From JAJPXC01 sp964510535 (GTDB lineage Bacteria; Bacteroidota; Bacteroidia; Bacteroidales; Muribaculaceae): DNA of 64,000 bases. Made by a program: the position numbers and the translations under genes. Numbering within the stretch: the stretch's first letter is position 1; the number at the start of each line of letters is the position of its first letter. The notes below the pieces were generated by a model that saw nothing but the letters and a program-made list of their open reading frames with translations, had not been told where the DNA came from and searched no databases. The stretch is from positions 1 through 64,000 of the forward strand of contig CAZECG010000011.1 in assembly GCA_964510535.1 (NCBI GenBank), in the 5' to 3' direction. Below, in pieces: positions 16,340 through 26,164 of this stretch.

Positions 16340-18664
16340 ATGAGACTCGACGTTTGGTTCAAATTGCTGATTGCGGTGGCTACACCCGGTCTAATCACCG
16401 GATGCAGCTCCACTAAGCATGTACCCGAAGGAAAATATCTGCTTGACAATGTCAACATCGAAATTGTCGACACAAAAGATGTAAAGCCCGCGGAGCTTTA
16501 CAACTATCTCAGGCAGACACCCAACCACAAGGTACTCGGATTTGCCAAGCTCCAACTCAGCGCCTACAATCTGTCGGGCAACGACACCACAAAATGGTAC
16601 AACCGATGGTTCCGCAAGCTCGGACAGGCACCTGTCATCTACGACCGCGCACAAGCCGACGCTTCCGCCATCCAGCTTCACAGAGCGTTGGTCAACCGCG
16701 GATACATGGACGCTAAAGTCGATTACGACACCGTGGCAAAGCCCAAGAAAAAGAAAATCGACGTGAACTATTCGATTGTCGCCGGCGAGCCTCACCGCAT
16801 CACATCAATAGAGTACGTCATCCCCGACTCGGCTATAGCCGATATTATCGTCAATGGCCGACCGCTTAACAACACAGTCTCCACGGGAGAGAACTTTGAC
16901 CGCAACAATCTCGACCAGCTCCGCTCTGACATCACTGACCGTCTTCGCAACCACGGATATTACTCTTTCACGAAAGACGATATATCATTCCTCGCCGACA
17001 CTACAGCCGGGTCAAAAGACCTCGGCCTGACTTTAATCGTCAAGCCGCCCCGCAATACGCCCGCCGACTCGACGGCCCGCCACCAGCGATACTACATTCG
17101 CAACGTGACATTCGCAACGGCCTTCTCCGAACGCTCAGCCGACGCTATAAACGGTGTCGACACAGTCCACTACAAGAACATCGACATAATCTATGGCAAC
17201 GACCGTTACCTCTCGCCGAAAGCCCTTGAGGAATGCTGTTTCCTGACACCGGGAAGCCTTTACCGCGCCGCCGATGTTAACAGCACCTACGAAGCCCTTG
17301 GCAGGCTCGGCATATTGAAATACATCAACATAGAGCTGCGACCCGCGGGCCCATCGGGCGATGCGGAGCTACTCGATGCCTACATTCTAATCGACCGCAC
17401 CAAGAAACAAGGAGTGTCGCTCGAACTTGAAGGAACCAACTCCGAAGGCGACCTCGGATTTGGCGTCGGCGTCACCTACCAGCACCGCAACCTCGCGAAA
17501 GGGGCGGAACTGCTCACGGCAAAACTGCGCACATCCTACGAGAGCCTCTCGGGCGACGTCGAAGGGCTGCTCCACGACCGCTACACCGAATACGCTGCCG
17601 AAGTCGGAATCACATTCCCCAAATTCAAAGCACCGTTCCTTTCCCGGTCGTTCAAGCGGCGCATCAAAGCGTCAACCGAGTTTTCCCTCTCGTTCAACTA
17701 TCAGGAACGCCCCGAATACACACGCATCATTGCCGGCGGGGCGTGGAAATACAAATGGACCAACCGGCAGAACACCATCCGACGCACGTTTGATTTCATT
17801 GACATCAACTACGTCTATCTTCCCCACTCGACCATTAATTTCATTGACGAAATAGCCCCCTCCAACCCCTTGCTGCGCTACAGCTACGAAGACCACTTCA
17901 TTGTGCGCATGGGCTACACCTACTATCGCACAAACCGTCGCGTGTCATCGGCGTTGGAGATGAACCGCCGCCAACCCGCCGTCTACTCCCTTCGCGCCTC
18001 AATCGAGACCGCTGGCAACGTCCTTTATGCGTTGTCGTCACTATCGAACCAGAAGCGCACCGATGGCGCATATATGCTCTTCGGGATACAATACGCTCAA
18101 TACGCCAAAGCCGAGTTTGACGCGACATGGACCCGCAACCTCGACTCGCGCAATGCGTTCTCGCTGCATTTAGGAGCCGGAATCGGTGTCCCCTACGGCA
18201 ACTCGTCGATGATACCGTTTGAGAAACGTTTCTATGCCGGCGGTGCCAACGGAGTCCGCGGATGGGGAGTCAGGGCGCTCGGCCCAGGCGACTACGACGC
18301 CCGCAACTCGGCCACTGACTTCATCAACCAATGCGGCGACATACGCCTCGACCTCAGCGTCGAGTACCGCGCCAAACTTTTCTGGGTATTCGAGGGCGCG
18401 CTTTTCGTCGACGCCGGAAACGTATGGACTATCCACAACTACGAGAACCAACCCGGAGGTATGTTTAAATTCAACCGTTTCTACAATCAAATCGCAGCCT
18501 CCTATGGAGCGGGATTGCGCATGGATTTCACATACTTCCTGCTGCGCTTTGACCTCGGAATGAAAGCCCACAACCCCGCCCGCGGGCAAGAACCCTGGCC
18601 GCTTATTCACCCCAATTGGCGACGCGACGCGACATTCCACTTCGCCGTCGGATACCCGTTCTAA
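16340..18664 (+). CDS. tamL: TamL-type outer-membrane lipoprotein (BamA/TamA family)
   Basis: 774 residues. The signal peptide ends with lipobox LITGC (Cys22), so it is a lipoprotein, the mark of the Bacteroidota TamL branch. Residues 28-345 form POTRA-like domains (HVPEGKYLLDNVNIEIV, then IQLHRALVNRGYMDAKVDYD, and a later LDQLRSDITDRLRNHGYYSF). Residues 360-774 form the 16-strand barrel, with GGANGVRGWGVRALGPG as the conserved VRGF-like loop-6 motif and a C-terminal aromatic (GYPF). It helps fold or translocate outer-membrane or surface proteins with TamB, which is not in this window. The HAD gene follows after 25 bases. Confidence 0.92.
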   Translation: MRLDVWFKLLIAVATPGLITGCSSTKHVPEGKYLLDNVNIEIVDTKDVKPAELYNYLRQTPNHKVLGFAKLQLSAYNLSGNDTTKWYNRWFRKLGQAPVIYDRAQADASAIQLHRALVNRGYMDAKVDYDTVAKPKKKKIDVNYSIVAGEPHRITSIEYVIPDSAIADIIVNGRPLNNTVSTGENFDRNNLDQLRSDITDRLRNHGYYSFTKDDISFLADTTAGSKDLGLTLIVKPPRNTPADSTARHQRYYIRNVTFATAFSERSADAINGVDTVHYKNIDIIYGNDRYLSPKALEECCFLTPGSLYRAADVNSTYEALGRLGILKYINIELRPAGPSGDAELLDAYILIDRTKKQGVSLELEGTNSEGDLGFGVGVTYQHRNLAKGAELLTAKLRTSYESLSGDVEGLLHDRYTEYAAEVGITFPKFKAPFLSRSFKRRIKASTEFSLSFNYQERPEYTRIIAGGAWKYKWTNRQNTIRRTFDFIDINYVYLPHSTINFIDEIAPSNPLLRYSYEDHFIVRMGYTYYRTNRRVSSALEMNRRQPAVYSLRASIETAGNVLYALSSLSNQKRTDGAYMLFGIQYAQYAKAEFDATWTRNLDSRNAFSLHLGAGIGVPYGNSSMIPFEKRFYAGGANGVRGWGVRALGPGDYDARNSATDFINQCGDIRLDLSVEYRAKLFWVFEGALFVDAGNVWTIHNYENQPGGMFKFNRFYNQIAASYGAGLRMDFTYFLLRFDLGMKAHNPARGQEPWPLIHPNWRRDATFHFAVGYPF

Positions 18665-18689
18665 TTTTTAATCCGCTAAAAACACTCTC

Positions 18690-19340
18690 GTGAAACAACT
18701 GGTTATTTTTGATCTCGACGGCACATTGCTCGACACTATCAACGACCTTGGCGAATCAGCCAACCACGCACTGGAATCAACCGGGTTCCCTACGCACTCG
18801 CTGTCATCCTACCCGTTCTTCGTCGGCAACGGCGTGAGCCGACTGCTTGAAAGGGTATTGCCCGAGGACGCACGGTCAAAAGCCAATGTTGACCGCCTGC
18901 GAGAGGCGTTCATGGAATACTACGACACCCACAACGCAGTACACACGCGCCCCTACCCCGGCATCCCTGAGCTTCTCGAATCGCTGACCGACAACGGCAT
19001 AAAGGTAGCCGTGGCTTCCAACAAATACCAGTCGGCTGTAGACTTCCTCATAAACCACTATTTCCCATCCATCCCATGGGCCGCGATTGAAGGGCAGAAA
19101 GAGGATTACCCGGTAAAGCCCGACCCATCAATCGTTTTCGACATTCTGTCCAAAGTGCCTACGCCCAAGTCAGACGTACTGTATATCGGGGATTCGGGAG
19201 TTGACATGGAGACAGCGCGCCGAGCCTGCGTTTCCTCCATCGGTGTCACCTGGGGATTCCGCCCGGTCAAGGAGCTGCGCGAATACTACGCCGAGCATAT
19301 CGTCAACCGCCCGTCGGAGATTCTCGACCTCGCTCTTTGA
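18690..19340 (+). CDS. HAD hydrolase, phosphoglycolate phosphatase-like
   Basis: 216 residues, starting with GTG. HAD motifs are clear: I (DLDGTLLDT), II (VAVASNK), III (VKPDPSIVFDIL) and IV (YIGDSGVDMETARRA), with an alpha-helical cap between I and II. This is the Gph/pyrophosphatase PpaX branch. Dephosphorylation of 2-phosphoglycolate arising from DNA repair is the usual assignment, but substrate cannot be fixed by sequence. It is 25 bases after tamL and convergent with the lipid-kinase gene. Confidence 0.85.
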   Translation: MKQLVIFDLDGTLLDTINDLGESANHALESTGFPTHSLSSYPFFVGNGVSRLLERVLPEDARSKANVDRLREAFMEYYDTHNAVHTRPYPGIPELLESLTDNGIKVAVASNKYQSAVDFLINHYFPSIPWAAIEGQKEDYPVKPDPSIVFDILSKVPTPKSDVLYIGDSGVDMETARRACVSSIGVTWGFRPVKELREYYAEHIVNRPSEILDLAL

Positions 19341-19413
19341 ACCGTCACAGCGTCATCCGGGTGAAGCATATCCCTCTTATTCTCCACCGTCAGTGCGGCC
19401 TATACTAATGCCG

Positions 19414-20388
19414 CTACCGTTTTCTGAACATATTGGCCAATGCTATCATCATATCAGAGAGCATCGACCGGGCAGGGGTCAGTATCGGCTGAAACCGCGG
19501 TTTTGAATCAGGGGTGAATATGCGCAACGCGCCATGTCGGCACCTCACGTCCATTATATCATCCAGAATCACCGGCTCACCGTCGATATGCGCCGGCCCC
19601 TCCCCGGTGCGGTAAATCACTGCCGCCGGAGCGCGGAAAGTATGAATCATCGTATTCCGGTTGATGTATCCGGTCATTAAATCAACGCCTACGACCGCTG
19701 CATCGACTGGATTCCCGGCGTGAACGACAGTGATGTCAAGGAGGCCGTCGGTGATGCTGGCTTCGGGAGCGATGTAGGCGTTATTGCCATATTGGGAAGC
19801 GTTGCACACGGCGACGATAAAAGCCTTTTCGGTGATTATATGCCCATTGGCACTGATTGTATAAGTCTGCGGATGATATGTGACATACTCACTGATGGCA
19901 GAACGTATGTAGCTCAGCTTGCCGCGGCGTTTTTGCCGAGCGAACCGATGGCTCACAGCCGCATCGAAACCCACACCGAAAGTGCAGAAAAACGGGCGGT
20001 CGTTGACGGTAGCATAATCACAATCGACCACGTGCTGCCGCTCGATGACTTTAAGCGATAGGCGGGGGTCGACAGGGATGCCGATGTGGCGCGCCAAGCC
20101 GTTACCCGAACCGGCGGGAATTATGCCAAGGGGGACATTTGAGCCGCAAAGCGCAATAGCCGTTTCGTTAATAGTGCCGTCGCCTCCGGCAGCCAACACC
20201 GCGTCGTAGCCCTGTTCGACGGCAAGCGTCGCCAAGCGAGTGGCATCTCCCTGGCAGGTGGTGTATTTGACATCAATCTGATAACCGATAGGGGCAAGGA
20301 CCTCCTGTACCATCCCGGCCAATCCGGCTTTGGAGTTAGTGCCGGAAATGGGATTGATAATCAGCATCAACTGTTTGCTATTTTGCAT
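19414..20388 (-). CDS. Diacylglycerol/lipid kinase family protein (YegS-like)
   Basis: 324 residues of the DAGK catalytic family. The nucleotide-binding AAGGDGTINE motif and the IPAGSGNGLARH segment are intact, followed by a C-terminal beta-sandwich domain. An ANGHIITEKAFIVAVCNASQYGN region is typical of YegS/DgkB. It probably phosphorylates a membrane lipid such as diacylglycerol, or a sphingoid or ceramide base, since Bacteroidales make sphingolipids. The choice is inference. It has its own promoter and convergent orientation with the HAD gene. Confidence 0.85.
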   Translation of the reverse strand: MQNSKQLMLIINPISGTNSKAGLAGMVQEVLAPIGYQIDVKYTTCQGDATRLATLAVEQGYDAVLAAGGDGTINETAIALCGSNVPLGIIPAGSGNGLARHIGIPVDPRLSLKVIERQHVVDCDYATVNDRPFFCTFGVGFDAAVSHRFARQKRRGKLSYIRSAISEYVTYHPQTYTISANGHIITEKAFIVAVCNASQYGNNAYIAPEASITDGLLDITVVHAGNPVDAAVVGVDLMTGYINRNTMIHTFRAPAAVIYRTGEGPAHIDGEPVILDDIMDVRCRHGALRIFTPDSKPRFQPILTPARSMLSDMMIALANMFRKR

Positions 20389-20406
20389 AGGGCTTAAGGG
20401 TTATTT

Positions 20407-20414
20407 CAAAGTTA
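20407..20414 (-). promoter_or_regulatory. -7 box of the lipid-kinase gene
   Basis: Minus-strand TAACTTTG lies 18 bases before the ATG at 20388, in the short gap after the glycosyltransferase stop. Confidence 0.6.
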
Positions 20415-20424
20415 AATATATCAA

Positions 20425-22344
20425 TTATAAGTGAGAGAGGAGCGATGTCGCGACATAGAACTTGCAGTGCCGCCTCAGCCGTTGACGGCCACCGCGGAGA
20501 GCGTCGGCGACATCGGGTTTTATACCTAAACCGCCGAGAGCGTCGGTTAGTTGAGGGGTGCGTAGCGCGTCGGCGACGAAACGCGTCACCGAAGCTCGCC
20601 GGGAACAAATCAATCCCAGCGCAATCTTGTCATAAAAATCATTGACAAGACTTTGATTGAGGTCGGCGCACAGGCTCGAAACATCGTCAGCATCCGACTC
20701 TTTGAGCAAGCCAAGCATACGATGATAGACGGCCAAATCGGTCAGCCACCGCTGAGTATAGGGCTTGGAAGACTGCCCTCCGGAACGCCATAGGTAACCG
20801 ACTGCATCTACCCATGCCACACGGCCCGGACGCGACATCACTAAAAAATTGAAGATTAAATCTTCACCGGCCGGCTCAGCGGAAAGTCTCGACAAATCGA
20901 TGAAAGAGCGGCGGTAGAGCTTATCCCATTGCGAGCATGGGAAGCCGTCGCGTCTCAACAGATGCGGGATAAGTTCATTGGTGGTGTAGGTCGGTTTTGT
21001 GAAAAAATGCGATGGGGTGAACAACGGCAACCTAAGCCACCCGCGCCTTGAAAGTCGTTGCGAGCCGCTGACCACTATGTCGGCGTCGTTGAGCAGCGCG
21101 CGATGGAGCATCTGCCGCAAAGCGTCGGGGAGCATAATGTCGTCTTGGTCGATAAAAGCGACATATCGTCCACGGGCGGCCTTTACGCCGAGCAGACGCG
21201 CCCCGCCCTGCCCTAATCGCGAGGATGCGCGCAAGAGCCTGACGCGGTTGTCGACAGCCGCGAAAGAGTTGACGACATCGACGGTGGAATCGGTTGAACA
21301 ATCGTCGACAACAATCAGTTCGCATTCGCGCAAAGACTGCTTGAGAATCGACTTAATCGCCTTAGGGAGTGTCGAGGGAGCGTTATAAACCGGCATAATC
21401 ACCGACACCTCGACCGCACCGCTTGCACGATGCCCGTAAAGACGATGGCGACGAGCGACAAGCGAACGCAGTAGACGGCTGCGAAGCATCAGCAAAATCG
21501 ACTTGTCGTGAGGGGATAGTTGGTAGCGGCCCGCTTCTCGAATCAACGCCTTGATTTTGGGGTGACGCGAAGAGAACACCGCACCCCTGACTATGCAGCA
21601 ATCATAAAGCCGACGGAGCTTATAAAGGAAAAAATCGCAGTCGTTGTCGACGAAGCGACCGAGCGTCGACGTCAAAGAGACCCAGGCCTGAATTGATAGC
21701 GTGGCTGTTGCTGTCGCGCTATCGGAGCGATAGTGATAGTTGTAGACCGGCAAGGAGGTGTCGACAATCACTTTGCTCGCGTCAGAGATGGTGGCGACGA
21801 GTGTGAGCATATCCTCAGAAAGAGTCATATCTGACGAACACAGGTCGCAGGCTTTTAGCAAATCACAGCGACGGAATAAACAGCCCCAAAGCGAAGACCT
21901 GATGTCGCCTCGTATCAAGAGCGTGACAAACCGTCTGCCATCAACGGTGGCGGTAAGCGGCTCGCCCATACGCTCCGATGACCCGTCGACGCAGCGATTC
22001 ACGCCGCAAACGACAGCCGAAGCGTCTTCTGACAAGCGAGCTGTGAGCTGCTCAAGCGCATCAGGAGCGAGGGTATCATCGGCATCGAGAAACGAGATAA
22101 GCGGCGTGTCGGCTAACGACACACCGAGGGCACGGGCTTTAGCGGCACCGCAGTTGGCGGTGTGCACGACCGAGACGCGGGTATCAGCCTCAGCGATTTT
22201 ATCGGCAACAGAGGGAGTTTGGTCGGTTGAGCCATCATCGACGATAATGAGCTTCCAGCGGTCGAATGATTGGGCGACAAGGCTGTCAACCGCGCGTTGC
22301 AACCACTTATCAACATTATATGCCGGAATGACGACTGTAACCAT
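20425..22344 (-). CDS. Tandem two-domain GT2 glycosyltransferase
   Basis: 639 residues with two complete GT-A family 2 domains. The first (residues 1-about 285) begins MVTVVIPAYNVDKWL and has VDDGSTDQTP and FLDADDTLAP. The second (about 310-520) begins EVSVIMPVYNAPSTL and has VDDCSTDST and FIDQDDIMLP. Both keep the DxD sugar-nucleotide motif. It probably transfers two sugars in succession to a surface glycan or glycolipid, but no glycan gene cluster surrounds it. I chose the ATG at 22344 because the GT2 fold starts there and the promoter box lies seven bases upstream. In-frame ATGs farther upstream would place the start before the promoter. Confidence 0.88.
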   Translation of the reverse strand: MVTVVIPAYNVDKWLQRAVDSLVAQSFDRWKLIIVDDGSTDQTPSVADKIAEADTRVSVVHTANCGAAKARALGVSLADTPLISFLDADDTLAPDALEQLTARLSEDASAVVCGVNRCVDGSSERMGEPLTATVDGRRFVTLLIRGDIRSSLWGCLFRRCDLLKACDLCSSDMTLSEDMLTLVATISDASKVIVDTSLPVYNYHYRSDSATATATLSIQAWVSLTSTLGRFVDNDCDFFLYKLRRLYDCCIVRGAVFSSRHPKIKALIREAGRYQLSPHDKSILLMLRSRLLRSLVARRHRLYGHRASGAVEVSVIMPVYNAPSTLPKAIKSILKQSLRECELIVVDDCSTDSTVDVVNSFAAVDNRVRLLRASSRLGQGGARLLGVKAARGRYVAFIDQDDIMLPDALRQMLHRALLNDADIVVSGSQRLSRRGWLRLPLFTPSHFFTKPTYTTNELIPHLLRRDGFPCSQWDKLYRRSFIDLSRLSAEPAGEDLIFNFLVMSRPGRVAWVDAVGYLWRSGGQSSKPYTQRWLTDLAVYHRMLGLLKESDADDVSSLCADLNQSLVNDFYDKIALGLICSRRASVTRFVADALRTPQLTDALGGLGIKPDVADALRGGRQRLRRHCKFYVATSLLSHL

Positions 22345-22350
22345 ATCATG

Positions 22351-22358
22351 CAAAGATA
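22351..22358 (-). promoter_or_regulatory. -7 box next to the GT2 start codon
   Basis: Minus-strand TATCTTTG, an exact -7 element, ends only six bases before the chosen ATG. Transcription would start at or very near the start codon. Confidence 0.6.
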
Positions 22359-22375
22359 GAAAAATAGCGTGACAC

Positions 22376-22411
22376 ATAAAAAATCCGCCGCGAAAATCAA
22401 TTCGCGGCGGA
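22376..22411 (-). terminator. Terminator of the GHL10 gene
   Basis: TCCGCCGCGAA (22384-22394) and TTCGCGGCGGA (22401-22411) form an 11-pair stem, followed on the minus strand by six T. It lies 60 bases after the GHL10 stop and overlaps the region upstream of the GT2 promoter. Confidence 0.9.
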
Positions 22412-22471
22412 AAGGAATATGAAACAAAAACACTATTTAAACACATCATCACGATGTGATATGAAAATATA

Positions 22472-25400
22472 CTATTTGACGATGACAAGTTCGGTGCGAC
22501 GGCCAAACTTAACGAGGTATGCGCCGGCTTGCGGAAGCTCAACCATATTTGTATCGTTGGCTGTAGCCACAAGAACACCAGTCATAGAGTAGACCTCGAC
22601 AGAGGGGACTATCGCAGAGAAACGGGCGGTGTTGCCGTCGACAACGATGTTGACATCTTCGGCTGAATCGCTGATTGATTCAACGCCGGTAGTGCTATCC
22701 TTTGTGATGCTGTAAGCCGCCAAGCCGTTACCAACGCTGTAGATGTAGATGATGGCGGTGGTGTCGGATGTGACTACGACATCGACAGGTTCAGAGCAGG
22801 TAGTCGAGTTAACAGTGCCGATACCGTTAGTGGGGAATACCCAGAGTTTCTGCATATTCTTGAAATTGTTGGCGCTTTTGGTTTTAGCGACAACGAATTT
22901 CACACCTTGCTCGTCGGACTCACTGGTATAGCTGTAGACCATATACTGCTCATTGCCGAGTTTGAACGTATGTCCGCCGTTTCCGCCGAACGACTGGGGA
23001 GCAGCGTCAAGGTTGTCAGAGAACGAAGAGAGCATATCGCCGTTAGCGTTGTAGAGCGTCCAAGCGGTTTCGCCACCGTCGACATAGAATTGGTCGGCGC
23101 TGATGGGGTGAACTTTTGGTGCGATACCGAATGATTCAGCCGACTCTGGATAGAAGTCGTCGACAGAGATGCGTTTGATTGTCCCTGCCACACCGTTAGT
23201 GACACGTTGACGCAAGACAGTGCCTGTACCCTTGATGGCGGCAAACCAGTAGAAATCGCTTGTCAAGTTGCCATAGACAGCGAAGTGGTCGACACGCTCG
23301 CCGGAATTTCCGGTGTAAGAAACCAACTGAGTGGCAGAGCCGTCATCGTTGATTTTGTGGATGTAGAAAGGAGCTGTTCCCAAGTTGACTGACATATTGG
23401 CTATGCAGAGGTTGCCGTTATCGTCGACAGCGATATCGTTGCAGGGGCGGTAACTAACTTGCACTTTAGAGTCCCAAACGAGGATGTCGTTGAGGTGCTC
23501 GCCGGTGTTGCCGTCATAGACCTGGACAAAGCAGGTAGCGTCGGTTGACTCAGCGTCGCGGCCGCTGACGTAGACTTTGTCGCCGTAAGCCACCATACCG
23601 CGGTTGAGTTTACCGTCGTTAAGTTGCGAGAAGTTGCTCCAAGGCTGGCTAACCGAGCGGAACCAAAGGCTTTTGAGGGTGATGCCGTCGACCGAAGCGT
23701 AGGTTGCGTTGTCGGTTTTAACTGAGTAACCCTCTTCGTAGAGACCCACGACGAGCTTGGTCACCGAGAACGAGCGAGAAGCCGAGACGGTTTCGCTATA
23801 ACGGTCACCTTTTGAGACGATGCGCCAGTCATAATTGCCGACACCGAGAGCCGAAGTTGCGACAGAGCAAGTAGTGGTTCCGGCGGGGATATCCTGGGAG
23901 TATTTGAGCGAGTTGAAATTGTTGCCTTTACCGGCGATTTCAAGACGGTAGCTAACAGAAGCCGCTGCTGAGCTGCTTACCGACCAAGCGAACGAAACGC
24001 TCTGCGTCTCGATTTGAGCATTGTTGGCGGGTGAAGTCAGAGTGGCCTTGGGAGCCGCTGTGCGCGTGGGAGCGCGGAAAGTTTCAACTTCTGAATAGGA
24101 AGCTTTGAGGCCGTCACTCTTGGTCATCACTCGCCAATAGAGTAGCTGGCCGTCGGTGGTGCCGTCGAGAGAGATAGTAGTCGAGGTAGTTGTGAGGTTG
24201 GCTTTCTCTGTCAAGACCGAGAGGAATTGGCTGTCGGTAGCCACCTGCACGGTGTAGAACACGTTGCTGACCGCATTCCATTTCAGTTCGGGTTCCCAGT
24301 CGACCACCACGCCGTTTTTGGGCGAGATGAGAGTAGTGGCGGGAGAGGGTTCGAGCGAAAGGCCGTAGACCGAGGGGTCAGACTCGTAGCCGTAACCGTC
24401 GAAAACGCAAACGGCATACCAATATCCCGAGCGTTTAGCCGAGGGGATAGTGTAAGAGGGGTCGTAGGTTACGCCCAAGAGGTATTTAGAGTCGATACCG
24501 TCGGCATCGGAAGCGAAAGCGTCGGTGTATTCAACGCTTTCGGGGACAGCGTAGACAGTGTAGCGCACGATGGCTCTGCCGGTTTTGTTGGTAGCTGTCC
24601 ACGATAATTTCCCGCTGGAGTAAGAGAGGTTGGAAACGGCGGGATAGTTCACGCGGGTTTTCCAAGTGACAACAGGCGTAAGCGACTTCTGCGTGTAGCT
24701 ATTTTGCTTGATATAGGTGTCAAAGTTGTAAGTAGTGTTGTTGAACGTACTTGCTTTGAAGTAGATTTGGCCTGACGAATTGTTGAGAGTGTACTGGCGG
24801 CAATAGTTGATTTCCTTAGTCATCTCGGCTTTGTCACCGACGGTGAAGCCATTCTGACCGTCAACGAGGTGGTAGATACCTGGGCTGATGTAGCAGTGAC
24901 GGTTGTAGTGGTCGGTAGCGTAAGCCCACCATTCGGTCATCGGGCCGAAGGGGTTAGAAGAGTGGGTGGTCGACCAATAGAGCTGCGGAGCCATAAAGTC
25001 GACAGTACCAGCTTCGAGCCATTCAAGACAGTCGGCATATATATCGTTGTATTGCCAGTCGGAAGCACTGCAATTGGGGTTCTTCAAACCGCGCTGAGTG
25101 GCAGTAGCGTGGCCTGCGCCTGCCGGGCCGATACCGAAACGCATATCGGGACGAGCGGCTTGAATCTCCTCGTAAGCAGCTTTAACAAACTCGTTCACAT
25201 TGTTACGACGCCAAGCAGCGAGCGACATTGTGCCACCGTTAGAGCGGTAGGACTGCCACATCGAGTAGTCTTCGGCGCTGGAATCCTCGGGAGTACCGCC
25301 ATTGGGGTAGAAATAGTCATCGAAAATCATACCGTCAATGTCGTAGTTGGTGTAAATCTCTTTGAACACATCGAGGATGTGACGGCAAGCCTCCGGGATA

Positions 25401-25888
25401 GCTGGGTTGAACGCAATCCAAGTGCCGTTGGAGCCGGTGAGCAACCAACCTTTATTTGACCACTCCTTGTCGAAAGAGGTGGTCATGTAGCCCGTACCGC
25501 TTGAGCTGATGCGGAAGGGGTTGACCCAAGCGTAACATTCGAGACCGCGTTTGTGGCACTCGGCAACTACATATTCCAAGGGGTCCCAACCGGGATCTTT
25601 GCCGCGGGTACCGGTCAAGTCGCCGGCCCAAGGCTCGAGGGTTGACTTGTAGAAAGCATCGGCGCGCGGACGCACATGAAGGCAAACGCTCGTCAAACCC
25701 ATATTTTCAAACTTGTCGAGATAGGCATCCATTTCGCTTTTAGCCCCGGCCTCAGTTTTGCTAAAAGGCCAGTCGATACCCAAACCGGAAATCCACACCG
25801 ACCTGAACTCTCTTTTGGGAGGGGTGGCGTAAGTTGACACTGACAACATTAAGAATGCCGCCAACAGAACGAAAATTTTTTTATTCAT
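22472..25888 (-). CDS. Large secreted GHL10-family (DUF187) glycosidase-like protein with sorting tail
   Basis: 1138 residues, with a signal peptide (1-21). Residues 25-400 form a GHL10/YngK-type TIM barrel: FRSVWISGLGIDWP, LTSVCLHVRPRADAFY, CYAWVNPFRIS and DGMIFDDYFYP, with acidic residues at strand ends. Three fibronectin-III-like domains follow (about 410-705; one has WEPELKWNAVSNVFYTVQVA). Residues 710-1050 look like a propeller (GDKVYVSGRD, then NDIAVDDNGNLCIAN). The last 75 residues end in VEVYSMTGVLVATAND ... AGAYLVKFGRRTELVIVK, a Por/type IX secretion style C-terminal tail. It probably acts outside the cell on a polysaccharide or peptidoglycan-like glycan. It is a single gene with its own promoter and terminator. 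Confidence 0.85.
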   Translation of the reverse strand: MNKKIFVLLAAFLMLSVSTYATPPKREFRSVWISGLGIDWPFSKTEAGAKSEMDAYLDKFENMGLTSVCLHVRPRADAFYKSTLEPWAGDLTGTRGKDPGWDPLEYVVAECHKRGLECYAWVNPFRISSSGTGYMTTSFDKEWSNKGWLLTGSNGTWIAFNPAIPEACRHILDVFKEIYTNYDIDGMIFDDYFYPNGGTPEDSSAEDYSMWQSYRSNGGTMSLAAWRRNNVNEFVKAAYEEIQAARPDMRFGIGPAGAGHATATQRGLKNPNCSASDWQYNDIYADCLEWLEAGTVDFMAPQLYWSTTHSSNPFGPMTEWWAYATDHYNRHCYISPGIYHLVDGQNGFTVGDKAEMTKEINYCRQYTLNNSSGQIYFKASTFNNTTYNFDTYIKQNSYTQKSLTPVVTWKTRVNYPAVSNLSYSSGKLSWTATNKTGRAIVRYTVYAVPESVEYTDAFASDADGIDSKYLLGVTYDPSYTIPSAKRSGYWYAVCVFDGYGYESDPSVYGLSLEPSPATTLISPKNGVVVDWEPELKWNAVSNVFYTVQVATDSQFLSVLTEKANLTTTSTTISLDGTTDGQLLYWRVMTKSDGLKASYSEVETFRAPTRTAAPKATLTSPANNAQIETQSVSFAWSVSSSAAASVSYRLEIAGKGNNFNSLKYSQDIPAGTTTCSVATSALGVGNYDWRIVSKGDRYSETVSASRSFSVTKLVVGLYEEGYSVKTDNATYASVDGITLKSLWFRSVSQPWSNFSQLNDGKLNRGMVAYGDKVYVSGRDAESTDATCFVQVYDGNTGEHLNDILVWDSKVQVSYRPCNDIAVDDNGNLCIANMSVNLGTAPFYIHKINDDGSATQLVSYTGNSGERVDHFAVYGNLTSDFYWFAAIKGTGTVLRQRVTNGVAGTIKRISVDDFYPESAESFGIAPKVHPISADQFYVDGGETAWTLYNANGDMLSSFSDNLDAAPQSFGGNGGHTFKLGNEQYMVYSYTSESDEQGVKFVVAKTKSANNFKNMQKLWVFPTNGIGTVNSTTCSEPVDVVVTSDTTAIIYIYSVGNGLAAYSITKDSTTGVESISDSAEDVNIVVDGNTARFSAIVPSVEVYSMTGVLVATANDTNMVELPQAGAYLVKFGRRTELVIVK

Positions 25889-26074
25889 GGTTAATAATTA
25901 TAGTGTATTAAAAATTGCGTTAAGGTTATTTCAGAAACGCAGCAACCGCATTAGAACACAAATGCTAACTATTTTCAGCCAAACCGCCGATTTTATTCTA
26001 TAAACCGACAAAGCCAACTGCCAAACAGCAGCTTCGCACAAACGGACAAGCACTCCGTCTCATATTTCAGCGCA

Positions 26075-26105
26075 CAAAGATAGCATAAATTTAGAATAAA
26101 TCAAA
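26075..26105 (-). promoter_or_regulatory. Promoter of the GHL10 gene
   Basis: Minus-strand TTTG (26102-26105), 19 bases, TATCTTTG (26075-26082): an exact consensus. It implies a leader of about 180 bases before the ATG at 25888, in which I see no known element. Confidence 0.8.
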
Positions 26106-26110
26106 TTAAT

Positions 26111-26141
26111 TTTGCAACCCAAACTATAATGGCTAATTTCG
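26111..26141 (+). promoter_or_regulatory. Promoter of the ABC importer operon
   Basis: TTTG (26111-26114), 19 bases, TAATTTCG (26134-26141). It diverges from the GHL10 promoter with the two -33 boxes only five bases apart. It shows that an ATG at 26129 cannot be the start of the first gene. Confidence 0.78.
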
Positions 26142-26164
26142 CGGAATCATACTTAAAAGCAGAG

